In this document: piece after piece, positions 54,075-60,981 of the stretch
How the letters are laid out: every line of letters begins with the position of its first letter
How positions within the stretch are numbered: position 1 is the first letter of the stretch
NCBI RefSeq assembly: GCF_005116455.1
Contig: NZ_SWBP01000002.1
Location: forward strand, 558,001 to 622,000
Direction: 5' to 3'
DNA: 64,000 bases
Origin: Pedobacter cryophilus
Lineage (GTDB): Bacteria > Bacteroidota > Bacteroidia > Sphingobacteriales > Sphingobacteriaceae
Position numbers and translations under genes: made by a program
Notes under the pieces: generated by a model
The model's database searches: none
What the model was told of the DNA's origin: nothing
Seen by the model: the letters and a program-made list of their open reading frames with translations, nothing else

Positions 54075-54283
54075 TATTTTTCGCTTAAATGGTCAACATC
54101 TAAATCGTCATTATAACTTCTTCTGGCAATCATATCTTCTTCATCGTCAAAAATGCGTTTAAAAAAGGTTTGCTCACTTTGAATTCTTTTGAGCAAAGAA
54201 TGGATAAACGATAAATCAAATTCGCTTTTGTCTAATTTGATCAGGTACTCTTGTTCTGTGATTTCTAATACCGAATTTCTCAT
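54074..54283 (-). CDS. Small acidic protein, unknown function
   Basis: A 69-residue protein with a charged, helical character (EQEYLIKLDKSEFDLSFIHSLLKRIQSEQTFF, then FDDEEDMIARRSYNDDLD). No signal peptide or membrane helix. The convergent terminator and clean stop support a real gene, but I do not recognise the family. The acidic, regular helix could be an antitoxin-like or regulatory small protein. Confidence 0.5.
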   Translation of the reverse strand: MRNSVLEITEQEYLIKLDKSEFDLSFIHSLLKRIQSEQTFFKRIFDDEEDMIARRSYNDDLDVDHLSEK

Positions 54284-54362
54284 GGTTGCTTATTTAATAA
54301 TTATTGGATGTAGAAAATTTTATATTCATTAACCGTACCAATAGCTGTGGATTATAAAATTA

Positions 54363-54404
54363 AAAAAGGCCGGTCAACTTTATGTTAACCAGCCTTTAAG
54401 CTTT
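54363..54404. repeat. Hairpin and 30-nt element also found at 56654
   Basis: AAAGGCCGGTCAAC pairs imperfectly with GTTAACCAGCCTTT across a 5-nt loop, like a terminator. The segment 54384-54413 is repeated at 56654-56683 with 27 of 30 positions identical. The two copies bracket the genes at 54522, 55311 and 55966. Confidence 0.5.
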
Positions 54405-54521
54405 TATTAAGTTAAGGTCTTATTCTGGTTTATTTTTTTTTAATTGAAGATTAACATTTTTTAACATAAAAAATTTAAAATTAACTAATCTTGATTTATA
54501 TCTTTAATAAAATACCTAATT

Positions 54522-55193
54522 ATGAAAAACACTTACCTGAAATTTTTATTTTTTTGTGCATTTTTTATTTTTTCTAACCCAGTTAAAGCTCAAAATTACA
54601 ACGTAAGTATTTTACCAGTTAGGTTAACTTATAATTTTGATAAACATGAATTTAGTGATGTTAGACCCCGTATAGAATTGTCACTATTATACAAATACGC
54701 CGAGATTGAACGCAAAATAAGTTCTAAATATTCTGTAAATCTTGGTATTGCCTTTTCGAAATTTAGATATGATTTTGGTCCATACGGTGAATTTAAAAGT
54801 AGGTCTATACTTATTGATCCTAGTATTAGATATTATATCAATAAAAAGGAAAGTATGAGTGGATTCTATTTAGGTTCTGGGTTTAATTTTATTAATTATT
54901 CATCATCAACGAAAGACTATATAAATGATAATACGAAAGCAATTGCAAATAATTATGACAGTAACGTACTAAATGCTAGTTTTTTTGGGGGCTATAAATT
55001 GGTTGTTATTCATAATCGGTTTTCAATCGATTTAAAACTTAATCAACAACTAAATTTACTCTGGCAAAGGAATACAAGAGTTTATTATGATGATGGCACT
55101 CAAACTAATGAGAGGAATACCTCTTTTTTCAAAACTCCAGAATTTTCCAATTTAGATTTAAAACTAGGGTATAGATTTGGTTTTAGAAAGTAA
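54522..55193 (+). CDS. Hypothetical outer-membrane beta-barrel protein
   Basis: A 223-residue exported protein; signal peptide 1-24 (SNPVKAQ). The rest alternates in barrel fashion (VSILPVRLTYNFDKHEFS, YSVNLGIAFSKFRYDFGPYG, SGFYLGSGFNFINYSS, FSNLDLKLGYRFGFRK) and ends in a typical aromatic-containing strand. Function unknown. It is more A+T-rich and asparagine/serine-rich than neighbouring genes, in line with an accessory region. Confidence 0.65.
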   Translation: MKNTYLKFLFFCAFFIFSNPVKAQNYNVSILPVRLTYNFDKHEFSDVRPRIELSLLYKYAEIERKISSKYSVNLGIAFSKFRYDFGPYGEFKSRSILIDPSIRYYINKKESMSGFYLGSGFNFINYSSSTKDYINDNTKAIANNYDSNVLNASFFGGYKLVVIHNRFSIDLKLNQQLNLLWQRNTRVYYDDGTQTNERNTSFFKTPEFSNLDLKLGYRFGFRK

Positions 55194-55310
55194 ACTATCT
55201 TTTGGTTTAAGCTTTCTGCTAAAATCACATCACTAGTTTAAGTGTGCTGATAAGATTACTTAAATGTCTGTTGAAAACCGAAAACTCTTTCTGATAATGC
55301 CAGTGAAATT

Positions 55311-55964
55311 TTAATTGGCCTTAGATTTTTCAATTGCATCTTCAAAATCTTCCTTAATAAATACCCATTCTTTACCTCTTAAACATATTGGAGTTAAATC
55401 GTCATCGGCATCTGCAAAATTCAAAAAGTTCTCCATTATTAATTTCTCATCATGAGTCCATTCAAATCTTTGACGATGAAGATCAACCATTTTATTAATG
55501 TCATATTCATTTAATACTTCGTGTAAATCCCAAAAATCTTTCTTTCTTCCAACTCTCTGAATAATATCTACTTTCATGGCTATAATTTCTTCTAGGCTTG
55601 CCATTCTTATGCCATCTTCCTCCACAATATTTTGAAAAAACGGATCCATAGAATAGTAAACATCTAGTTTAACTACTTCTTCAGGAGATTTTCCGACAAG
55701 GTAGGACTTACCCATTCCCGGATTCCCACCGAAATCTCCAGTTACATATTCGAAATTATTTTTAATGAATTTATCAATTTCATCAAATTTGATGGAGCCA
55801 TAGTAAGCATCAGTAAAAAGGTCAATATCAACAGAAATTCTATGACCAAGATGCAAACTCATTGCAGTACCTCCAACAAGCCTAAATTCTTTTAATTCTT
55901 CTGCTTGCGTTATAGTCAACAATGTTTCTTTTAGCAGTTTTTCAACAGTATTCCAGTAGAGCAT
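55311..55964 (-). CDS. AbiEii-type nucleotidyltransferase toxin
   Basis: A 217-residue protein of the AbiEii/AbiGii (DUF1814-like) family, toxins that add nucleotides to target RNA such as tRNA acceptor ends. The core is LVGGTAMSLHLGHRISVDIDLF with Gly31-Gly32 and the metal-binding pair Asp46 and Asp48. Further family marks are VKLDVYYSMDP and ASLEEIIAMKVDIIQRVGRKKDFWDLHEVL. The upstream HTH gene ends one nucleotide before it starts, so the two form an operon. Phage-exclusion or plasmid-maintenance roles are usual for the family. Confidence 0.88.
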   Translation of the reverse strand: MLYWNTVEKLLKETLLTITQAEELKEFRLVGGTAMSLHLGHRISVDIDLFTDAYYGSIKFDEIDKFIKNNFEYVTGDFGGNPGMGKSYLVGKSPEEVVKLDVYYSMDPFFQNIVEEDGIRMASLEEIIAMKVDIIQRVGRKKDFWDLHEVLNEYDINKMVDLHRQRFEWTHDEKLIMENFLNFADADDDLTPICLRGKEWVFIKEDFEDAIEKSKAN

Positions 55965-55965
55965 T

Positions 55966-56454
55966 TTAATCTATTTTATTGTGCTGGAGGACTTTTATAG
56001 AGGCTAAAGAGCCTATAGCTTCTCTTATTTTCTTTTCACCATAAAATCTGATGAGCTCATTTTTTTCTATTTCATTTCCTCTTTCAAATACTCTTTTTAT
56101 GATTGCTTTAGCTTGCCTACTCCAATTTATTGTCTCAATATTGGTATCCCAAAAAAGCGCTTTTCTCAATAAAGAAAGGTTTGGTAGCTGATCTGTTTTT
56201 AATTTTTCTTTTTCAATCTCATAATAAGCCTGCAAAACAAGCATCGTTCCCTCTTCAAGCTCCAAAGCCTCATCTATTTTTAGAGACAAAGCTGGTGTAA
56301 TACCACGTCTGCCTTTAGTAATTTCATTTAAAGTTTGGGGATATTCTTTTAATGAGAGTGCAAAAGCCGCTTTTTTAAGCCTTCTTTTCTTTAATTCCCT
56401 TTCTAAAATAATTCCTGGATGTATGCCTTTATATTTTTCTATAGAGATTTGCAT
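55966..56454 (-). CDS. XRE-family antitoxin with DUF6922-like C-terminal domain
   Basis: A 162-residue protein from the ATG at 56454. Residues about 8-80 form a HigA-like HTH (HPGIILERELKKRRLKKAAF ... YPQTLNEITKGRRGITPALSL). Residues about 100-155 (RKALFWDTNIETINW ... KRVFERGNEIEKNELIRFYGEKKI) match the DUF6922 pattern found in antitoxins next to AbiEii-type toxins. It is the first gene of the pair and should repress its own promoter, which lies in the palindrome at 56459-56484. A -7 box TATATTTG ends 3 nt before the ATG, so an in-frame TTG at 56460 cannot be the start. Confidence 0.85.
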   Translation of the reverse strand: MQISIEKYKGIHPGIILERELKKRRLKKAAFALSLKEYPQTLNEITKGRRGITPALSLKIDEALELEEGTMLVLQAYYEIEKEKLKTDQLPNLSLLRKALFWDTNIETINWSRQAKAIIKRVFERGNEIEKNELIRFYGEKKIREAIGSLASIKVLQHNKID

Positions 56455-56457
56455 ATT

Positions 56458-56484
56458 CAAATATAAACAAATTTGTTTATATTT
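56458..56484 (-). promoter_or_regulatory. Operator palindrome covering the -7 box of the XRE/AbiEii operon
   Basis: A perfect 26-bp palindrome at 56459-56484 (centre ACAAATTTGT) overlaps the -7 box TATATTTG (56458-56465 on the minus strand), which is followed after 3 nt by the antitoxin ATG. Promoter, operator and start codon are thus packed into about 30 nt. Confidence 0.75.
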
Positions 56485-56712
56485 TTGATGATTCTAAGAT
56501 TTACAAAGTCAACTGATAGGTTACTTTAAATATTCTATGTGTTGTTGTCCTAGGAATTGTATTTGAACCAATTCAGTATCAATTTTTTAAATTATTAAAA
56601 AGCCTAAGTCTCCTGTGGCTTTTGCTAAAGCTCGGAAGTCTTTGGTTAGATGGGTTAACCAGTCTTTAAAGTTTTATTAAGTTGTAGGTTTTAAACTAGC
56701 TTGCAAACCAGC

Positions 56713-56734
56713 CCAGCCCATCACTTCATCTTTA
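56713..56734 (-). repeat. Copy of the lysS 3' end
   Basis: These 22 nt are identical to 58924-58945 inside lysS near its stop codon. On the minus strand they read as the final codons KDEVMGW. Just before it, a 5-nt AGCCC duplication is present. It lies 2.2 kb from the intact gene end, in direct orientation. Confidence 0.8.
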
Positions 56735-57021
56735 ACAATTTATAAGTGCAGTTTTTATTAATTCTTATAAATCCTTAATTTTCTTGAGTAAGAATTTAAT
56801 GTTTTTTAAAGAAATAATGTTAATAAGTATTAATTTTTTGGCAAATTGATATTAATATATAGAAAATTAAATTAACATAGTTAATTATTGTAACATAAAA
56901 TGATAATTAATTTTTAATAAAGAAATATTATAACTAATAATTTCTTTTAAAGGGTCTTATTTTCTTTGATGTGTTTGTTTTTGAAAAGTCAGTAACTTGT
57001 AAGAAAATAATTTTATTTATT

Positions 57022-57032
57022 GGGGGGGGGGG
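57022..57032 (+). repeat. Poly-G tract of 11 bases
   Basis: Eleven consecutive Gs in a region that is otherwise over 80% A+T, about 140 nt upstream of the lipoprotein gene. It could be a slippage-prone tract that changes promoter spacing or upstream structure. Confidence 0.6.
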
Positions 57033-57171
57033 TAATTAAATTTATCACAGATTTGTTACCTCTGATCAGAACATCTAAATCTAGTGAAAAATATTGTTAT
57101 GGCACTTGTAAAAGCATAACACGGGTTTGCGAAAAACGTAAAGAGTAGCGAAAAATTAAAAATTATCTAAA

Positions 57172-58056
57172 ATGAAATTTGAACAAATTAAAAATCCAAC
57201 AAAAAAGCTAGCAAAAGGGTTTGCAGGAATTTTTGTAATTAAATTGGTAATCCTTGCAATTATTTTAGTAGTTCAGTCTTGTCAAAAAGAAAGTTTACCT
57301 CAATCAAAAAATCAATTAATAGCAAAGCAGAATTTTCTTAATTCTATTAATGGTAGTTTAAAATCATTTGATAAATTAACCATTACAAGTAAGTCATCTT
57401 CTAGTGGAATTAAAGTAAATTCCGATGATTATTTTTATCAAAATGATTATGCTACAGTTTCTTTATATTCTGAGTCTGGTTATTCATCTAATAACTCTGA
57501 AATATTTTTTGGGAGCTTATTTGATATTCCTAATACTGATGTTGGGGTTATTTATAACGATGCTACCCAAAGTGGTAATATAACACCAGACCAAACATTA
57601 ATAATTAGTTATGATATGCCTATTCAGGCCGCGGAACAATTAATGCAGCCAACTTTGATTGAAGCTAAAAACTATTTATATGCACAGGGTTATACTGAAT
57701 CTGATATACAGGAAGTTTTAGCTGCCGATGAGGAAGGACCAGTTATGGAAGAATCAGCTTTAATACCTGCTGTCATGATTTTAGTTGCAGAACAAGAAAA
57801 CTTATCAGGGTCTACAAATTTTAATATGATTACTATGTTTGGTTCAGAAGCAAGAGCCTCACAAATTGGTGATTGTGCTGGTGACGCTCTAGGTGTTTCT
57901 GCAGTTGCAATAGCTCTACAAAGTGGTTTAAATACTAGTACAGGAAAAGCGTTACTGAGTAAAGCTATTAGAAAAGTTGCCTCTAGATCTCTTGGTTGGA
58001 TAGGTGCAGCAATTTTTGCTTATGAGTTTGGCGATTGCATGGGATGGTGGAATTAA
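57172..58056 (+). CDS. Lipoprotein of unknown family with a Cys-bounded Gly/Ala-rich C-terminal domain
   Basis: I do not recognise this 294-residue protein. It has an unusually long charged N-terminus (1-18), a hydrophobic segment (19-35) and a lipobox VQSC with Cys37. Residues 38-130 are Ser/Asn-rich and probably flexible; 130-230 contain acidic, helical sequence (AAEQLMQPTLIEAKNYLYAQG). The last 63 residues differ sharply: GDCAGDALGVSAVAIALQSG, then a cationic helix (KALLSKAIRKVASRS) and LGWIGAAIFAYEFGDCMGWWN, bounded by Cys235 and Cys289 in two GDC motifs. That pattern recalls membrane-active or bacteriocin-like peptides, which is inference only. A small two-helix membrane protein follows 10 nt downstream. 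Confidence 0.6.
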   Translation: MKFEQIKNPTKKLAKGFAGIFVIKLVILAIILVVQSCQKESLPQSKNQLIAKQNFLNSINGSLKSFDKLTITSKSSSSGIKVNSDDYFYQNDYATVSLYSESGYSSNNSEIFFGSLFDIPNTDVGVIYNDATQSGNITPDQTLIISYDMPIQAAEQLMQPTLIEAKNYLYAQGYTESDIQEVLAADEEGPVMEESALIPAVMILVAEQENLSGSTNFNMITMFGSEARASQIGDCAGDALGVSAVAIALQSGLNTSTGKALLSKAIRKVASRSLGWIGAAIFAYEFGDCMGWWN

Positions 58057-58066
58057 AATAAATCTT

Positions 58067-58240
58067 ATGTGGAATACTATAAAAATAATGTTGTGTGTTA
58101 TTACGATTTGTTTTAACTCATATCTTTGGATTAAATATTACAAAAGCACAGAAAGAGTTAGCCGAGACAAAGAGGGCTGGAGTTCTTACTTTTTTGTTGT
58201 TACCATTCTAATATTAATGGTTCTATTCAACCTATTATAA
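58067..58240 (+). CDS. Small two-helix membrane protein
   Basis: A 57-residue protein from the ATG at 58067, with transmembrane helices at about 4-24 (TIKIMLCVITICFNSYLWI) and 38-57 (SYFFVVTILILMVLFNLL) joined by a charged loop (YYKSTERVSRDKEGW). It lies 10 nt after the lipoprotein stop and before a strong terminator, so the two form an operon. The size and topology fit an immunity or export partner, but no family is recognised. An earlier in-frame start at 58004 would overlap the lipoprotein gene by 53 nt and is less likely. Confidence 0.55.
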   Translation: MWNTIKIMLCVITICFNSYLWIKYYKSTERVSRDKEGWSSYFFVVTILILMVLFNLL

Positions 58241-58245
58241 TAAAT

Positions 58246-58287
58246 AAGGTGAGTTTTAGATTAAATTTTAAAACTCACCTTTTATTT
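58246..58287 (+). terminator. Intrinsic terminator of the lipoprotein/small membrane protein operon
   Basis: AAGGTGAGTTTTA (58246-58258) and TAAAACTCACCTT (58269-58281) form a perfect 13-bp stem with a 10-nt loop followed by T-rich sequence. Confidence 0.85.
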
Positions 58288-58335
58288 GTAATTAATTTTA
58301 AATAAAACAAAAAAATGGATTTTTCAACACCTATG

Positions 58336-58584
58336 TTAGCTGTTTAATTTTTTAGTTATCAGTTCAATTATTACTTTTTTAATTGCCTCGGCAGTAATTT
58401 TATCTAAAAAGGGGGTTTCCTCATTAAAAAGATTTTTATTATTAGTATTAACTTGGTTTTTACCAATTATTGGAGGTTTATCTGCAATTTTATTCTTAGT
58501 GTTGCCAACTATAAAGCAATAAAAATTTAATTTTAAATATCTCAACGCTATTTTGCATAAAACAAAATTATAAAATATCTTCAC
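58336..58584 (-). CDS. Doubtful small ORF
   Basis: An 82-residue reading frame with a hydrophobic start (MKIFYNFVLCKIALRYLKLNFYCF) and a more protein-like C-terminal half (FNEETPFLDKITAEAIKKVIIELITKKL). No family, ribosome-binding site or promoter was recognised. It may be a remnant in a decayed accessory region. Confidence 0.25.
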   Translation of the reverse strand: MKIFYNFVLCKIALRYLKLNFYCFIVGNTKNKIADKPPIIGKNQVNTNNKNLFNEETPFLDKITAEAIKKVIIELITKKLNS

Positions 58585-58602
58585 CCACTATAAATCATAT
58601 AG

Positions 58603-58859
58603 TGCCGTAAATCTTTATGTATTCCTATAACAGTTGCTACTAAAGATTCAGTAGTTGTGATATTTAGTGATTTAAAAAAAATAACTTATTAGAGCACATT
58701 AACAAAAGGAACAAATCCATTTGCTATAACTTAAACGATCCTATAAACCTTTTGAATTTTACTAATTGGGAAAAAACAATAATTGAAGACTCTAAAAAGC
58801 GATATGAAACTGAATACAATTTTGTGATTACTAGAGAAGATTATTTAAGAGCAAAGTAA
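58603..58859 (+). pseudogene. Frameshifted remnant of an unrecognised gene
   Basis: Two overlapping frames read like one protein tail split by a slip in an 8-A run (58674-58681). The upstream frame gives IPITVATKDSVVVIFSDLKK; the downstream frame continues with NNLLEHINKRNK, later NWEKTIIEDSKKRYETEYN and ends EDYLRAK-stop at 58859. There is no good start codon: a TAG precedes the first frame at 58600-58602. The sequence looks coding in composition but I cannot name the family. Confidence 0.4.
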
Positions 58860-58865
58860 AAAATC

Positions 58866-58899
58866 AAAAACCACGAAGCACTTAAACTTCGTGGTTTTT
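58866..58899. terminator. Bidirectional terminator next to the lysS 3' end
   Basis: AAAAACCACGAAG (58866-58878) and CTTCGTGGTTTTT (58887-58899) form a perfect 13-bp stem with an 8-nt loop, 16 nt from the lysS stop. Confidence 0.88.
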
Positions 58900-58914
58900 G
58901 TGATATTTCAATTC

Positions 58915-60633
58915 CTAGTTAAACCAGCCCATCACTTCATCTTTAGTAGGCATAGCAATTTCTAATTTTAACTTTTTACGCATCCCGCCTAAATCATTAA
59001 ATACTTTATTTGGGTTGCCTGCTTTTAACTCATCTGGAGTATTAAAACCCATTTTATTCAATACCGGAACCCATTCTGCCGGTATCCCTAAAGCAACAAA
59101 ATCATCAGTAGTCACCACTTTAGCTTTCTTTTCGGCTCTCATTTGAGGGAAAAACAATACCTCCTGAATGCTTTGTTGGTTGGTCATCATCATCACCAAT
59201 CTATCAATACCAATACCTAAGCCTGATGTTGGCGGCATTCCGTATTCTAATGCTCTAATAAAGTCATCATCCATTGCCATGGCTTCATCATCACCACGGG
59301 CAGCTAATTTTAATTGATCTTCAAAACGTTCTTTTTGGTCAATGGCATCATTTAACTCAGTATAAGCATTGGCAATTTCTTTTCCGTTAACAAATAACTC
59401 AAAACGCTCTACCAAGCCTTCTTTGCTACGGTGTTTTTTAGCTAGCGGAGTCATTTCAATAGGGTAATCTGTAATATAAGTGGGCTGTATTAAATGCGCT
59501 TCTACTTTTGCTCCAAAAATTTCATCCACCAATTTCCCTTTTCCCATAGATGCATCAGTAGCAATACCCATTTCTTTACAAACGGCACTCAACGCTACTT
59601 CATCCATTTCAGAAACGTCAATTCCCGTATATTTCAAAATAGAATCATACATAGAAAGTTTCTCGTAAGGGCCTGCAAAATCTATGGTATGTTCGCCAAC
59701 CGTTACCGTAGATTTACCATGTACAGCAATAGTCACTTTTTCTAAACATTCTTCTACCATCGCCATCATCCAGATGTAATCTTTATAGGCCACGTAAATT
59801 TCCATAGAAGTAAACTCAGGGTTATGGGTTCTATCCATTCCCTCGTTTCTAAACATTTTTCCAAACTCGTAAACACCATCAAAACCGGCAACAATCAATC
59901 TTTTTAGATACAATTCATTCGCAATACGCAAAAATAAAGGCATATCTAAGGTATTGTGATGCGTATTAAACGGACGAGCAGCAGCGCCACCATGTACGGC
60001 TTGCAAAATTGGCGTTTCCACTTCCATCCATCCGCAATCATCAAAGTAATTGCGCATGGTGCTAATCACTTTAGATCTAATTTTGAAAATTTCTTTAAAC
60101 TCCGGGTTCACCGTTAAATCCACATAACGCATTCTATAACGCATTTCTGGGTCGGTAAAACCATCATAAGTATTTCCATCATCATCTCGCTTTACAATTG
60201 GTAGCGGTTTTAATGATTTAGAAAGTACTATGAATTCGCTAACATGAATAGAGATTTCGCCAGTTTGAGTGGTAAAAACATAACCCTTTACGCCAATAAA
60301 ATCACCAATATCCAATAGTTTTTTAAAAACAATATTGTACATGGTTTTATCCTCATCAGGGCAAATATCATCTCTGCGAATGTAAGCTTGGATTCGACCA
60401 GTAGAGTCTTGTAACTCCACAAAAGAAGCATTTCCCATAATTCTACGGGTCATAATTCTTCCGGCTAAACTAATGGTTTTATAGGCGGTTTTATCCTTAT
60501 CGTAATTGGCTAAAATATCTACCGCATTGGCATTAATATCAAACGCTTCGGCAGGGTAAGGATTAATTCCTAATTTTCTTAACTCATTTAAAGACTCGCG
60601 TCTTTGTATTTCCTGTTCTGAAAGTGCACTCAT
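58915..60633 (-). CDS. lysS: Lysyl-tRNA synthetase, class II
   Basis: A 572-residue class II LysRS that charges tRNA-Lys. The N-terminal OB-fold anticodon domain is at about 55-150 (LAGRIMTRRIMGNASFVELQD). The catalytic core has motif 2 (FRNEGMDRTHNPEFTSMEIYVAY) and motif 3 (GLGIGIDRLVMMMTNQQSIQEV). About 70 residues follow the usual end (ALGIPAEWVPVLNKMGFNTPDEL ... KLKLEIAMPTKDEVMGWFN), a helix-hairpin-helix-like extension seen in Bacteroidota enzymes. Its last 22 coding bases before the final codons are repeated at 56713-56734. Confidence 0.97.
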   Translation of the reverse strand: MSALSEQEIQRRESLNELRKLGINPYPAEAFDINANAVDILANYDKDKTAYKTISLAGRIMTRRIMGNASFVELQDSTGRIQAYIRRDDICPDEDKTMYNIVFKKLLDIGDFIGVKGYVFTTQTGEISIHVSEFIVLSKSLKPLPIVKRDDDGNTYDGFTDPEMRYRMRYVDLTVNPEFKEIFKIRSKVISTMRNYFDDCGWMEVETPILQAVHGGAAARPFNTHHNTLDMPLFLRIANELYLKRLIVAGFDGVYEFGKMFRNEGMDRTHNPEFTSMEIYVAYKDYIWMMAMVEECLEKVTIAVHGKSTVTVGEHTIDFAGPYEKLSMYDSILKYTGIDVSEMDEVALSAVCKEMGIATDASMGKGKLVDEIFGAKVEAHLIQPTYITDYPIEMTPLAKKHRSKEGLVERFELFVNGKEIANAYTELNDAIDQKERFEDQLKLAARGDDEAMAMDDDFIRALEYGMPPTSGLGIGIDRLVMMMTNQQSIQEVLFFPQMRAEKKAKVVTTDDFVALGIPAEWVPVLNKMGFNTPDELKAGNPNKVFNDLGGMRKKLKLEIAMPTKDEVMGWFN

Positions 60634-60760
60634 TAAATTTTCGAAATTTGGGCAAAAATAAGCTTTTAAATCTTTATGTTAAAGAATTAAAGCCAAGCAT
60701 TGTTTTCGTTTTTAATTTAACTACTTAAATAAATCAGATTTTTTTTGAATTAAATATTTT

Positions 60761-60864
60761 TTGGGCGTTTCCACCTGCCGGAGGACAGGCGGGCAGGCTT
60801 TGCGTTCATACTGCTCAAGGCCTTATTCACAGGCGGGTATCCACTTCAATCCTTAACGCAAAAC
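60761..60864 (+). repeat. Dispersed intergenic repeat, family 2, copy B
   Basis: It runs from TTGGGCGTTT to CCTTAACGCAAAA like copy A at 34571-34656, but the core differs: a G+C-rich hairpin (CCTGCC at 60774 onward with GGCAGG near 60793-60798) and ATCCACTTCAATCCTTAACG before the right end. Confidence 0.6.
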
Positions 60865-60889
60865 CTAGCAAATGCATAATTTTAATGTT

Positions 60890-60950
60890 TTTATTGCATT
60901 AAACGATTGTCCCAAAGGGATGGCTTTGGCAAAGCGGCATCCTTTTTTTG
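60890..60950 (-). repeat. Degenerate family 2 repeat, copy C
   Basis: On the minus strand the order is AAAGGATGCCGCTT, a short insert with the hairpin GCTTTG/CAAAGC, then CAATCGTTTAATGCAA. The first and last parts match GGATGCCGCTTCAATCGTTA and its neighbours in copy A, so this looks like a truncated copy with an altered core. Confidence 0.4.
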
Positions 60951-60981
60951 CTCCTTACTTAAATAAATCAGATTTTTTTTA

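Larger units (their letters stand above)
56485..57171. other. Long intergenic region with repeat scars and an 11-G tract
   Basis: No gene was recognised in this 687-nt region. It holds a terminator-like hairpin with no gene before it (AAAAGCC at 56598-56604, GGCTTTT at 56617-56623), the 30-nt repeat at 56654-56683, a 22-nt exact copy of the lysS 3' end at 56713-56734, very A+T-rich sequence to 57020, eleven Gs at 57022-57032, and the palindrome TCTGATCAGA at 57061-57070 about 100 nt before the lipoprotein gene. Confidence 0.7.

Noticed and set aside
56459-56484. The 26-bp palindrome as a terminator
   Set aside because: It lies at the 5' end of the antitoxin gene over the -7 box, with no upstream gene to end.
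58004-58066. Upstream start that would extend the two-helix membrane protein to 78 residues
   Set aside because: It overlaps the lipoprotein gene by 53 nt in another frame; the ATG at 58067, 10 nt after the lipoprotein stop, gives a normal two-helix protein.
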